A stretch of DNA of 64,000 nt from Mycobacterium palustre (GTDB lineage Bacteria; Actinomycetota; Actinomycetes; Mycobacteriales; Mycobacteriaceae). The stretch is from the NCBI RefSeq assembly GCF_002101785.1, contig NZ_LQPJ01000105.1, positions 21,201 to 85,200 on the forward strand, in the 5' to 3' direction. This document shows, piece by piece, positions 25,443 to 33,518 of this stretch; position 1 is the first letter of the stretch; the number at the start of each line of letters is the position of its first letter. A program made the translations under genes and the position numbers. Below the pieces are notes generated by a model, which was not told the DNA's origin, did no database searches, and was given only the letters and a program-made list of their open reading frames with translations.

Positions 25443-26631
25443 CCAGGGCGACAAGCAGCTCGCGCAGCCCGCTCAGCGAGTTCGCCGGCAAGAACAGGTC
25501 GCAATACGGCAGGGCCGCGGCCATCGAGCCGGCCAGTGGTTCGAATTCCCTCTGCGCCGCACGGGGATTCAGCCACACCAGCAGTGCGGCGCGGCGCCGC
25601 AGCCTGGCCATCGCGCGGCCGAGCGCATCGGGCGGGTCGGCGTCCCAGCCGTCCGAGGCGATGATCACCACCGCCCCGCGCAGCGCGTTGCCGTGCGGCG
25701 CGGCGAGCAGCGCACCGAGGCTGCGGCCGATGAACGTGCCGCCGTACCGGTCGGTGACCTTCGCGTTGGCCTTCCGCAGCGCCACCTCGGCCGAGCGGTG
25801 CGAGAGCACCGAGGTCAGCCGGGTCAGCGACGTCGAGAACGCGAAGACCTCGGGCCTCGCGCCCCCGCGCCGCAGCGCCGCCGCCCGCATCAAATGCAGA
25901 TAGATCGCCGCGTACGGCTGCATGGAGCGGCTCACGTCGCAGGCCAAGACCACCCGCCGGGGCCGGCGGCGGGGCCGCGTGCGCGCCAATTTGAGCGATT
26001 CCCAGCCGGTTTCGCGCGAGGCGCGCATCGTGGCGCGCAGGTCGATGCGCTTGCCGCCCGCGCTGGGCTCCAACCGCATGCTGCGCCGCCGCGGCCAGCG
26101 CGCGGCGCTGGCCTCCAGCCAGGAGCCGAGCAAGCGGAGGTCGTCCGCGTCGAAGCGGTCGAACGGCTCGTCGGCGCGCGCGGCGATCCGGCCGGGCAGC
26201 GGATCGGGCAGCACAACTCCCGTTTCCTCGGCCGCGTCCCGGCCGGTGGACGCGCGGGTGGCCCAGGGCAGTCGTCCTGCGCCCGCGTTCGGCGGGCCCC
26301 CCGCGGGGCGCGGCGTGCCGGCCGCCGGCGCCTTGGGGCCCGGCAGGGGCAGCACCGGGGCTGGGCTCGTCGCGCCGTCGGGCCGGGCCGCGCCGAACGC
26401 CGCCTGAAAAACCGCGTCGAAGGCCCCGAGGTCTTCCATCCGGTTGACCAGGGTCAGCCGCGCCGCCCAATACAACGCCGACGTCGTGTCGGGCACCAGC
26501 TGCCGCAGCGCCCGCACGAAGTCCGCCGGGCCATTGGCCGACACCTGCACCCCCGCGCCGCGCAGGCGCGCCACCACTGCGGCCGCGAACGCCGCCATAT
26601 CCACGCCCCGCAACAGCAGTGGGGTGCTCAC
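25420..26631 (-). CDS. CoxE-like von Willebrand factor A domain protein (Rv0368c homologue)
   Basis: A 403-residue protein ending in a vWA domain. The metal-ion adhesion motif is VVLACDVSRSMQPYAAIY (DxSxS), followed by TDRYGGTFIGRSLGALL and IIASDGWDADPPDAL, which carry the other metal-site residues. The N-terminal half is helical with a proline/alanine linker. In CODH gene clusters, CoxE works with the MoxR-type ATPase CoxD to mature the [CuSMoO2] centre. It is the last gene of the CODH operon here; the GTG at 26631 follows the coxG-like stop by four bases. The role is inferred from family and position. Confidence 0.87.
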   Translation of the reverse strand: MSTPLLLRGVDMAAFAAAVVARLRGAGVQVSANGPADFVRALRQLVPDTTSALYWAARLTLVNRMEDLGAFDAVFQAAFGAARPDGATSPAPVLPLPGPKAPAAGTPRPAGGPPNAGAGRLPWATRASTGRDAAEETGVVLPDPLPGRIAARADEPFDRFDADDLRLLGSWLEASAARWPRRRSMRLEPSAGGKRIDLRATMRASRETGWESLKLARTRPRRRPRRVVLACDVSRSMQPYAAIYLHLMRAAALRRGGARPEVFAFSTSLTRLTSVLSHRSAEVALRKANAKVTDRYGGTFIGRSLGALLAAPHGNALRGAVVIIASDGWDADPPDALGRAMARLRRRAALLVWLNPRAAQREFEPLAGSMAAALPYCDLFLPANSLSGLRELLVALASPASLR

Positions 26632-26635
26632 GGCG

Positions 26636-27277
26636 CTAACGCCTCCGGCGCAACACCCAGATCAGCACCAGCACGGCGAGCGCCGCGACCGCCGCCGCGC
26701 CGTACTTCTTGAGCCGGTCGCCGCCGGCCAGGTCGAGCAGGTCGATGGGTTCGGGCTCGGCGGCCGCGTGCCGCGGCCCGGGCGCGGATTCGGTCGTCGT
26801 CGGGGCGGCGGGGGCCGCCGGGGTGGGTGCTTTCTTGGCGGCCAGCTCGGCCTCGAGCGATTCCACGAACTGGCCCAACAGCTTCTCCGAAACCTGTTGC
26901 AGCATGCCGCTGCCGAACTGGGCCAGCTTGCCGACGATTTTCAGGTCCGTGTCGACGGTGACGCTGGTGCGGTCCCCGTCCGCCTTCAACTGGGCGGTGA
27001 CCGTGGCGGCCGCGTTGCCGGTGCCGCGTGACTCCTTGCCCGTGCCGTCGATGACCGCGCGATGCTGGTCGCGGTCCAGCTCGACGAAGTGCACCCTGCC
27101 GCTGAACTCGCTGGTCACCGGCCCCACCTTGACCTTTACCTTGCCCAGGTAGTCGTCGCCCTCGCGGCCGGTCAGCTGGGCGCCGGGCATCAGCGGGATC
27201 ACCTGCTCCAGGTCGCACAGCACGTCCCAGGCCTGATCGATGGGCGCGCTGACGGTGAACTGGTTGGCGATCTTCAT
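26636..27277 (-). CDS. coxG: CoxG-like SRPBCC protein with C-terminal membrane anchor (Rv0369c homologue)
   Basis: A 213-residue protein in three parts. Residues 1-150 form a START/SRPBCC lipid-binding fold, with the typical APIDQAWDVLCDLEQVIPLMPGAQ split here as APIDQAWDVLCDL followed by IPLMPGAQLTG. Then comes an Ala/Pro-rich linker. The final helix (AAAVAALAVLVLIWVL) is followed by arginines and anchors it in the membrane. CoxG proteins recruit carbon monoxide dehydrogenase to the membrane and take part in quinone delivery, linking CO oxidation to respiration. The position in the cox operon supports that role. Confidence 0.88.
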   Translation of the reverse strand: MKIANQFTVSAPIDQAWDVLCDLEQVIPLMPGAQLTGREGDDYLGKVKVKVGPVTSEFSGRVHFVELDRDQHRAVIDGTGKESRGTGNAAATVTAQLKADGDRTSVTVDTDLKIVGKLAQFGSGMLQQVSEKLLGQFVESLEAELAAKKAPTPAAPAAPTTTESAPGPRHAAAEPEPIDLLDLAGGDRLKKYGAAAVAALAVLVLIWVLRRRR

Positions 27278-27290
27278 GCGGCGAGTCCTC

Positions 27291-28172
27291 TCAGGTGCGG
27301 CTGTATTCGGAAAACGCGTCCCGAATCAGGCTACGGTCGTCCGGAGTCTTGGCCAGCGCCCCCAGGCTGGCGACGGCCTCCGGGTCGACGAGATCGGCGA
27401 CGCCGAGTGACACCAGCGCGGCGACCCAGTCGATCGTCTCGGCCACGCCCGGCGGCTTGTCCAGGTCGAGGTCGCGGACGCGGCCGATGAACCGCGTCGC
27501 GTGCTCGATCAGCGGCGCCGTCGCGCCGGGAACCGTCCGGCGGACGATCGCGGCGGCCCGGGCCGGCTCCGGGTAGTCGATCCAGTGATACAGGCAGCGG
27601 CGGCGCAGCGCGTCGTGCAGGTCGCGGCTGCGGTTGGAGGTCAGCACGGCCACCGGCGGCCGCTCGGCGACGAAGGTGCCCAGCTCGGGCACGGTGACGG
27701 CGGATTCCCCGAGGAATTCCAGCAGCAGGGCCTCGAATTCGTCGTCGGCGCGGTCGATTTCGTCGATCAGCAGCACCGGTGGGGCCGGGCCGCGGTGCCG
27801 CACGCAACGCAGGATGGGGCGGTCGATCAGGTATCGCTCGGTGTAGAGGTCCGCCTCTTCGATGCCCCTGCCGCCGGCTTCGGCCAGCCTGATGGACAGC
27901 AACTGGCGCTGGTAGTTCCAGTCGTACAGCGCCTCGCTGGCGGTCAGTCCTTCGTAGCACTGTAGTCGCACCAATTCGGTATCGCACACCGCCGCAAGGG
28001 TTTTCGCGGCCGTGGTCTTGCCGACGCCGGGTTCGCCCTCCAGCAGCAGCGGCCGGCCGAGCGTGACCACCAGGTAGATCGCCGACGCGGTTCCCGTGTC
28101 GAGCAGGTAGTCGTGCGCGTCGAAGCGCGCGACGACGTCGTCGACGCCCGAAAACGGGGCCGGGCGCGTCAT
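27291..28172 (-). CDS. coxD: CoxD-like MoxR family AAA+ ATPase (Rv0370c homologue)
   Basis: A 293-residue MoxR-type AAA+ ATPase. Walker A is GEPGVGKT (residues 46-53), Walker B is VLLIDEIDR (about 133-141), sensor 1 is VLTSNRSRDL, and the DALRRRCLYHWIDYP arginine finger region follows. In CODH systems CoxD is the ATPase that, with vWA protein CoxE, inserts sulfur and copper into the molybdenum centre of CoxL. The start at 28172 overlaps the MobA-like stop (ATGA), and the gene sits inside the cox operon, which supports this role. Confidence 0.9.
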   Translation of the reverse strand: MTRPAPFSGVDDVVARFDAHDYLLDTGTASAIYLVVTLGRPLLLEGEPGVGKTTAAKTLAAVCDTELVRLQCYEGLTASEALYDWNYQRQLLSIRLAEAGGRGIEEADLYTERYLIDRPILRCVRHRGPAPPVLLIDEIDRADDEFEALLLEFLGESAVTVPELGTFVAERPPVAVLTSNRSRDLHDALRRRCLYHWIDYPEPARAAAIVRRTVPGATAPLIEHATRFIGRVRDLDLDKPPGVAETIDWVAALVSLGVADLVDPEAVASLGALAKTPDDRSLIRDAFSEYSRT

Positions 28173-28747
28173 GACGACGCCACCAGCCGGCGGTAGTCGT
28201 CCCACGTGTCGACGTCGGGCGGGATCCGGCCGTCGACGGCGAGCTCGCGCACCCCGCGCCGGCCCGATTCCACCAGCTTCCACACCGCCTTGTCGCCGCG
28301 CAGTTCGCGCAGATCGCCGAACACGCTGCGGCCCAACCAGAACGGATGCCCGAGGCCGTCGTCGTAGCGGCACACCGCGATGTCGGCGCCCGGTCCCTCG
28401 GCGATCAGTCGGTGCAGCGTGGCCGGCCGCACGCCGGGCTGATCGCCGAGCATCAGCACGATCCCGCCGGACCGCGGATCGACCCGGTCCAGCGCGGCCC
28501 GCAGCGAGGCCGCGCACCCGGTCGCCGCGTCGTCGACGGACACCACGTCGGCCCCGTCGAGGCGCACCGCGGCGCGCACCGCGCGGGCCGCCGCGCCGAG
28601 GGTGACGATGAGCTGGTCGAACCCCGCGCCGCGGGCCACCCCGAGGGTGGCGCCCAAGAGCGTCGTATCCCGGTATGGCAGCAGCTGTTTGGGGGCTCCG
28701 AGCCTGCGCGAACCGCCGGCCGCCAGCACGACACCGGTGACGGTCAT
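28169..28747 (-). CDS. MobA/MocA-like nucleotidyltransferase (Rv0371c homologue)
   Basis: A 192-residue nucleotidyltransferase of the MobA-like fold. The nucleotide loop is VLAAGGSRRLGAPKQLLPY at the N-terminus. The metal-binding MLGDQPGV and the later GLGHPFWLGRSVF motif are characteristic of MocA-type CTP:molybdopterin cytidylyltransferases, which make the cytosine dinucleotide cofactor (MCD) used by CODH and related hydroxylases. It is coupled at both ends to cox accessory genes (ATGA overlaps). Cofactor type (CTP versus GTP) is inferred from family and the MCD dependence of CODH. Confidence 0.85.
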   Translation of the reverse strand: MTVTGVVLAAGGSRRLGAPKQLLPYRDTTLLGATLGVARGAGFDQLIVTLGAAARAVRAAVRLDGADVVSVDDAATGCAASLRAALDRVDPRSGGIVLMLGDQPGVRPATLHRLIAEGPGADIAVCRYDDGLGHPFWLGRSVFGDLRELRGDKAVWKLVESGRRGVRELAVDGRIPPDVDTWDDYRRLVASS

Positions 28748-29646
28748 GCGCCAGCTTTCCCGGCGGCGAGCGCCGCGCGGCACCCGGGGCCGCAGAACCA
28801 GTAATCGGCGCCGGCCACCCGGAGGTGCTCGGTGTCGGGCCCGATGGTCACCGACATGCCGCACACCGGATCGACCGCCCCGGAAGCCGGGCGCTGCGGC
28901 GCGGCGACGGCGCGGCGCAGGCCGCCGCCGCGGATGCCGGCGATGAGCTCGGCGGCGATCGAGACCGCGATCTCCGCGGGGGTCTTGGCCCCGATGGCCA
29001 GCCCGACCGGGGTGTGCACCCGGGACCGCTCGTCGTCGGACAGCTCGAGTTGGCCCAGGACGGCGGCGCCGCGTACCTTGCTGGCGACCAGGCCGACGTA
29101 CCCGACGCCGTGATCGAGTGCGGCGCGGATGATTTCGGCCTCCGGCCCGCCGTGGCTGGCGATCACCACCGCCGTGGCTTCGCCGACGTCGGTGCCGCGG
29201 CGGACGTCGTAGCCCAATACCCCGCACAGCTGGGCCAGCGCCTCGGCGATCGGGCTGGCCCCGTGGATCTCGATCAGCGGCGCCGGCAGCTGCGGGGTCA
29301 AGAAGATCTCCAGCGATCCGCCGGACAGGCACGGGTTGACGACGACGCAGGCGCCGGGCGCCTCGGGAAAATGCACGTCGCCGTCGGGAAGCACCCGCAG
29401 CAGCACGCTCTCGCCCGCCTGCAGAGCGCCGAGCGCCGCCTTGCGGACGGAGTTTTGGGCGCACTGGCCGCCGACGAAGCCCTCGATGGTGCCGTCCGCC
29501 AACAGGATTGCCTCGTCGCCCGGGTAGGACGAGGTGGGCGGCTGGGCGCGCACCACGGTCGCGCGCACGAACGGCGTCCGTGCCGCCAACAGCTCCTGTG
29601 CGCGCTCACTGATCGTGCTGTGCTCGATTGCGCCGCTTTTCCTCAT
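28744..29646 (-). CDS. CoxI/XdhC-family maturation protein fused to a YHS domain (Rv0372c homologue)
   Basis: A 300-residue protein. The first about 250 residues are XdhC/CoxI: PGDEAILLADGTIEGFVGGQ, SHGGPEAEIIRAALDHGVGY, and the C-terminal GAKTPAEIAVSIAAELIAG are family signatures. XdhC proteins bind molybdenum cofactor and help sulfurate it before insertion. A C-terminal YHS metal-binding domain follows (VDPVCGMSV near residue 260, then YWFCGPGCR). YHS domains are found on copper-handling proteins, so this fusion may link copper delivery to the Cu-Mo centre of CODH (inference). It lies 32 bases after coxL and is coupled to the MobA-like gene. Confidence 0.85.
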   Translation of the reverse strand: MRKSGAIEHSTISERAQELLAARTPFVRATVVRAQPPTSSYPGDEAILLADGTIEGFVGGQCAQNSVRKAALGALQAGESVLLRVLPDGDVHFPEAPGACVVVNPCLSGGSLEIFLTPQLPAPLIEIHGASPIAEALAQLCGVLGYDVRRGTDVGEATAVVIASHGGPEAEIIRAALDHGVGYVGLVASKVRGAAVLGQLELSDDERSRVHTPVGLAIGAKTPAEIAVSIAAELIAGIRGGGLRRAVAAPQRPASGAVDPVCGMSVTIGPDTEHLRVAGADYWFCGPGCRAALAAGKAGA

Positions 29647-29678
29647 CGCTCGTTACTCGCTCTGCATCGTCGCGACGC

Positions 29679-32078
29679 CTAAATCGGCGGCCTCGCCCTG
29701 CCCTGCATGGCCTCCCACACCCGCGACGGCGTCAGCGGCATGTCGGCGTGTCGAACCCCGAACGGCGCCAACGCATCCACCACCGCGTTCACCACGGCCG
29801 GGGGCGAACCCACGGTGGCCGATTCGCCGATGCCCTTCGCGCCGATCGGGTGATGCGGCGACGGCGTCACGGTGTGGCCGGTCTCGAGGTGTGGCACCTC
29901 GACCGCGGTCGGGATGAGGTAATCCATCAGCGACCCGCCCAGGCAGTTGCCGTCGGAGTCGAAGGCGATCATCTCCATCAACGCCATCCCGATGCCGTCG
30001 ACGATGCCGCCGTGCACCTGGCCCTCGATGATCATCGGGTTGATGCGCGTGCCGCAGTCGTCGACGGCCAAAAACCGCCGCACCTTGACCACCGCGGTGC
30101 CCGGATCCACGTCCACCACACAGAAATACGCGCCGTAGGGATAGGTGAGATTTGACGGGTTGTAACAGACCTCGGCGTCCAGCCCGCCCTCGATGCCGTC
30201 GGGCAGGTCGCCGGCCCCGTGCGCGCGCATCGCGATGTCGGCGATCGTCACCGACGCCGACGGGTCGCCCTTGACCCTGAACGTGCCCTTCTCCCACTCG
30301 AGGTCGGCCACCGAAACCTCGAGCATGCCCGAGGCGATGATCTTCGCCTTGTCGCGCACCTTGCGGGCGACCAGCGCAGCGGCCCCGCCCGACACCGGCG
30401 TCGACCGGCTGCCGTAGGTGCCGAGCCCGAACGGGGTCTGGTCGGTGTCGCCGTGGACCACCTCGATGTCGTCGGGCGGGATGCCCAGCTCCTCGGCGAC
30501 GATCTGGGCGAACGTCGTCTCGTGGCCCTGGCCCTGGCTCTGAACCGACAGCCGCACAACGGCTTTGCCCGTCGGATGCACCCGAAGCTCGCACCCGTCG
30601 GCCATGCCGAGGCCGAGGATGTCCATGTCCTTGCGCGGGCCGGCGCCGACCGCCTCGGTGAAAAAGGCCATCCCGATGCCCATCAGCTCGCCGCGCGCCC
30701 GCCGCTCCTTCTGCTCGGCCCGCAGCGCGTCGTAGCCGATCATGTCCATGGCCTTGCGCATGGTGGCCTCGTAGTCACCCGAGTCGTAGGTCCAGCCGGT
30801 CTTGCTCTGGTACGGGAACTGCTCGGGCCGCAGCAGGTTTCGCAGCCGCAGCTCGGCCGGGTCCATCTTGAGCTCGAAGGCCAGGCAGTCGACCAGTCGC
30901 TCGACGAAGTACACCGCCTCGGTGATCCGGAACGAGCACGCGTAGGCCACCCCGCCGGGCGCCTTGTTGGTGTATACGGCGGTCATGTGGCAGTAGGCGG
31001 CCTCCAGGTCGTAGCTGCCGGTGAACACGCCGAAGAAGCCGGCCGGGTATTTCGTCGGCGCCGCCTGGCCGTTGAACGCGCCGTGGTCGGCGAGCACGTT
31101 GGACCGGATCGCCAGGATCCTGCCGTCTTTGGTGGCCGCGATCTCGCCGACCATGATGTAGTCGCGGGCGAAGCTGGTGGACGTCAGGTTTTCGCTGCGG
31201 TCCTCCATCCATTTCACCGGCTTGCCCAGCAGCAGCGAGCCGACGATCGCGCAGACGTAGCCCGGGTAGATCGGCACCTTGTTGCCGAACCCGCCGCCGA
31301 TGTCGGGCGAGATCACCCGGATCTTGTGTTCGGGCAGGCCGGCGACCAACGCGTACAGGGTGCGGTGCGCGTGCGGCGCCTGCGAGGTGGTCCACAGCGT
31401 GAGCTTGCCGGTCACCGGGTCCAAATCGGCGACCGCGCCGCAGGTTTCCATGGGCGCGGGGTGCACGCGCGGGTAGACGATCTCCTGCTTGACGACGACG
31501 TCGGCGCGCGCGAACGCCGCCTCGGTGGCGGCCGCGTCGCCGGTCTCCCAGTCGAAGATGTGGTTGTCTTTCTTGTTCTCGAGGTCGGTGCGGATCACCG
31601 GGGCGGACGGGTCGAGCGCCCGGCGGACGTCGACGACGGGGTCCAGCGGGTCGTAGTCGACGTCGATCAGCTCCAGCGCGTCGCGGGCCGAATAGCGGTC
31701 CTCGGCGACGACGAACGCCACCTCCTGGCCCTGGAACCGCACCTTGTCGGTGGCCAGGACGGCCTGCACGTCGTTGGACAGCGTCGGCATCCAGGCCAGG
31801 CCCTTGTCGGCCAGGTCCGCGCCCGTCACCACCGCCTTGACCTTCGGATGCGCAAGGGCCGCGGTCACATCGATGCCGGCGATGCGGGCGTGCGCGTAGG
31901 GCGAACGCAGGATGGCCAGGTGCAGCATGCCCGGCAGCGCGACGTCGTCGACGTAGGTGCCGCGGCCCCGGATGAAGCGCGGGTCCTCCTTGCGCAGCAT
32001 CCGGCCGTGGCCGCACGGCTTTTGGTCGTTGTCGGCCGTGTCTTCGGGTGAGGGAGGGCGGGATTCGATGGTCGTCAT
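29679..32078 (-). CDS. coxL: Carbon monoxide dehydrogenase large subunit, form I
   Basis: A 799-residue molybdenum hydroxylase large subunit. The active-site loop is AYACSFR (residues 378-384, Cys381), the form I signature AYxCSFR whose cysteine carries the copper of the Cu-S-Mo centre. Other marks are DIGGGFGNKVPIYPG near residue 260 and the catalytic glutamate in GAKGIGESATVGS near residue 752. Together these indicate a true CO oxidase: CO + H2O to CO2 with electrons passed to the respiratory chain. Length equals Rv0373c. The start overlaps the coxS stop (ATGA). It is the third gene of the M-S-L order typical of form I operons. Confidence 0.95.
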   Translation of the reverse strand: MTTIESRPPSPEDTADNDQKPCGHGRMLRKEDPRFIRGRGTYVDDVALPGMLHLAILRSPYAHARIAGIDVTAALAHPKVKAVVTGADLADKGLAWMPTLSNDVQAVLATDKVRFQGQEVAFVVAEDRYSARDALELIDVDYDPLDPVVDVRRALDPSAPVIRTDLENKKDNHIFDWETGDAAATEAAFARADVVVKQEIVYPRVHPAPMETCGAVADLDPVTGKLTLWTTSQAPHAHRTLYALVAGLPEHKIRVISPDIGGGFGNKVPIYPGYVCAIVGSLLLGKPVKWMEDRSENLTSTSFARDYIMVGEIAATKDGRILAIRSNVLADHGAFNGQAAPTKYPAGFFGVFTGSYDLEAAYCHMTAVYTNKAPGGVAYACSFRITEAVYFVERLVDCLAFELKMDPAELRLRNLLRPEQFPYQSKTGWTYDSGDYEATMRKAMDMIGYDALRAEQKERRARGELMGIGMAFFTEAVGAGPRKDMDILGLGMADGCELRVHPTGKAVVRLSVQSQGQGHETTFAQIVAEELGIPPDDIEVVHGDTDQTPFGLGTYGSRSTPVSGGAAALVARKVRDKAKIIASGMLEVSVADLEWEKGTFRVKGDPSASVTIADIAMRAHGAGDLPDGIEGGLDAEVCYNPSNLTYPYGAYFCVVDVDPGTAVVKVRRFLAVDDCGTRINPMIIEGQVHGGIVDGIGMALMEMIAFDSDGNCLGGSLMDYLIPTAVEVPHLETGHTVTPSPHHPIGAKGIGESATVGSPPAVVNAVVDALAPFGVRHADMPLTPSRVWEAMQGRARPPI

Positions 32079-32551
32079 GAGCTGGCCGCCTCTGTTGGGT
32101 GCCGCGCCGCCCACTGGATGGAGCGCACGATCGTGGTGTATCCGGTGCAGCGGCAGATCTGCCCCGAGATCGCCTCCCGGATGGTGTCCTCGTCGGGGTT
32201 GGGGTCGCGGTCCAGCAGGGCGCGGGCGGTGATCATCATGCCCGGCGTGCAGAAGCCGCATTGCAGACCGTGGCAGCGCATGAACCCTTCCTGAATCGGG
32301 TCGAGCCGGCCGTCAACCGCGAGCCCCTCGACGGTCCGGACGCTGTGCCCCGACGCCATCACGGCCAGCATCGTGCAGGACTTCACCGGCACGCCGTCCA
32401 CGTCGACCACGCACGTCCCGCAGTTGCTGGTGTCGCAGCCCCAGTGGGTTCCGGTGAGCCGCAACTGATCCCGCAAGAAATGCACCAGCAGGGTCCGGGG
32501 CTCGACCTCGGCGATCACCTGCTCGCCGTTGACCGTCATGTTCACCTGCAT
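32075..32551 (-). CDS. coxS: Carbon monoxide dehydrogenase small [2Fe-2S] subunit
   Basis: A 158-residue iron-sulfur subunit with eight cysteine ligands. The plant-type cluster is in GCDTSNCGTCVVDVDG plus KSCTML, and the second in GLQCGFCTPGMMI and QICRCTGYTTIV. It carries electrons from the Mo-Cu site of CoxL to the FAD in CoxM. The ATG at 32551 is three bases after the coxM stop, and the gene ends within the coxL start codon. Length agrees with Rv0374c. Confidence 0.95.
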   Translation of the reverse strand: MQVNMTVNGEQVIAEVEPRTLLVHFLRDQLRLTGTHWGCDTSNCGTCVVDVDGVPVKSCTMLAVMASGHSVRTVEGLAVDGRLDPIQEGFMRCHGLQCGFCTPGMMITARALLDRDPNPDEDTIREAISGQICRCTGYTTIVRSIQWAARHPTEAASS

Positions 32552-32553
32552 CG

Positions 32554-33435
32554 CTAGTCGCTCCCTTGCTCGCGCACCCGCTGCGACGCGGTGCGCAGCG
32601 TGCGGATGGTCAGTTCGGAGGCCAGGTGGCGCTTGTACTCCGCGGTGCCGCGCACGTCGGTAACCGGGTCGCAGGCCGCCGCGGCGCGCCGGCCCGCCTC
32701 GGCGAAGGTCTCCTCGGTGGCCGGCCGGCCGACCAGCGTCGCCGCCAGTTCGGCCAGCGCGTCGGGGTCCGGGTTCACCGCCGTCAGGCCGACGCGGGCG
32801 GCCGCTATCGCGTCGCCGTCGAGGGTGAGCGAGGCTCCCGCCGCCGTCACCGCCCAATCGCCGACGCGGCGCTCCACCTTCGCGTAGGCGCTGGAGGTGT
32901 TGAGCCGCACCGGAATCCGGGCCTCCACCAGAATTTCGTTGTGCGCGAGCGTGGTCTCGTAGGGCCCGGCCACGAAATCGCCGATCGGTATCTCGCGCTC
33001 GCCCGACGGCCCGCGGGCCAGGCACACCGCGTCCAGCACGCTGCAAACCGTCACCAGGTCCTCGGCCGGGTCCGCCTGACAGAGCGAGCCGCCCAGGGTG
33101 CCGCGGTTGCGAACCACCGGGTCGGCGATCACCCGTTCGGCGTCGCGGAAGATCGGGCAAACGGCGGCCAGCGTGCCGGACTCCAGAATCTCGCGGTGGC
33201 GGGTCATCGCGCCGATGCGCACCAGTGTCGGATCGGTGATCACGTAACCGAGCTCGGGCGCCAGGTCGTTGATGTCGACGAGGTATTCCGGGTTGGCGAT
33301 GCGCAGCTTCATCATGGGCAGCAGGCTGTGCCCGCCGGCGATCACCCGCGCCCCCTCCCCCAGCCGATCCAGCAGCCCGACCGCGTGGTCGACGCTGGTT
33401 GCGCGTTCGTACTCGAAGGGCCCGGGCACCTGCAT
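32554..33435 (-). CDS. coxM: Carbon monoxide dehydrogenase medium FAD-binding subunit
   Basis: A 293-residue flavoprotein of the FAD-binding-domain-in-molybdopterin-dehydrogenase family. FAD-binding motifs are VIAGGHSLLPMMKLRIA near residue 31 and RNRGTLGGSLCQADPAED near residue 110. The C-terminal CO_deh_flav domain (AGRRAAAACDPVTDVRGTAEY) is complete. It receives electrons from CoxS and passes them to the quinone pool, probably with CoxG. The ATG at 33435 has GTGAGGTG upstream. It starts the M-S-L structural operon after an 83-base gap from the XdhC gene, which could hold a promoter. Confidence 0.94.
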   Translation of the reverse strand: MQVPGPFEYERATSVDHAVGLLDRLGEGARVIAGGHSLLPMMKLRIANPEYLVDINDLAPELGYVITDPTLVRIGAMTRHREILESGTLAAVCPIFRDAERVIADPVVRNRGTLGGSLCQADPAEDLVTVCSVLDAVCLARGPSGEREIPIGDFVAGPYETTLAHNEILVEARIPVRLNTSSAYAKVERRVGDWAVTAAGASLTLDGDAIAAARVGLTAVNPDPDALAELAATLVGRPATEETFAEAGRRAAAACDPVTDVRGTAEYKRHLASELTIRTLRTASQRVREQGSD

Positions 33436-33518
33436 GTGACGCACCTCACTTCGCTGGGAGCACCCCAGTGTCGGCCCCGCTGACCTGGGCGTCAATAGCG
33501 AGTTAAGTAATCGCTGAA

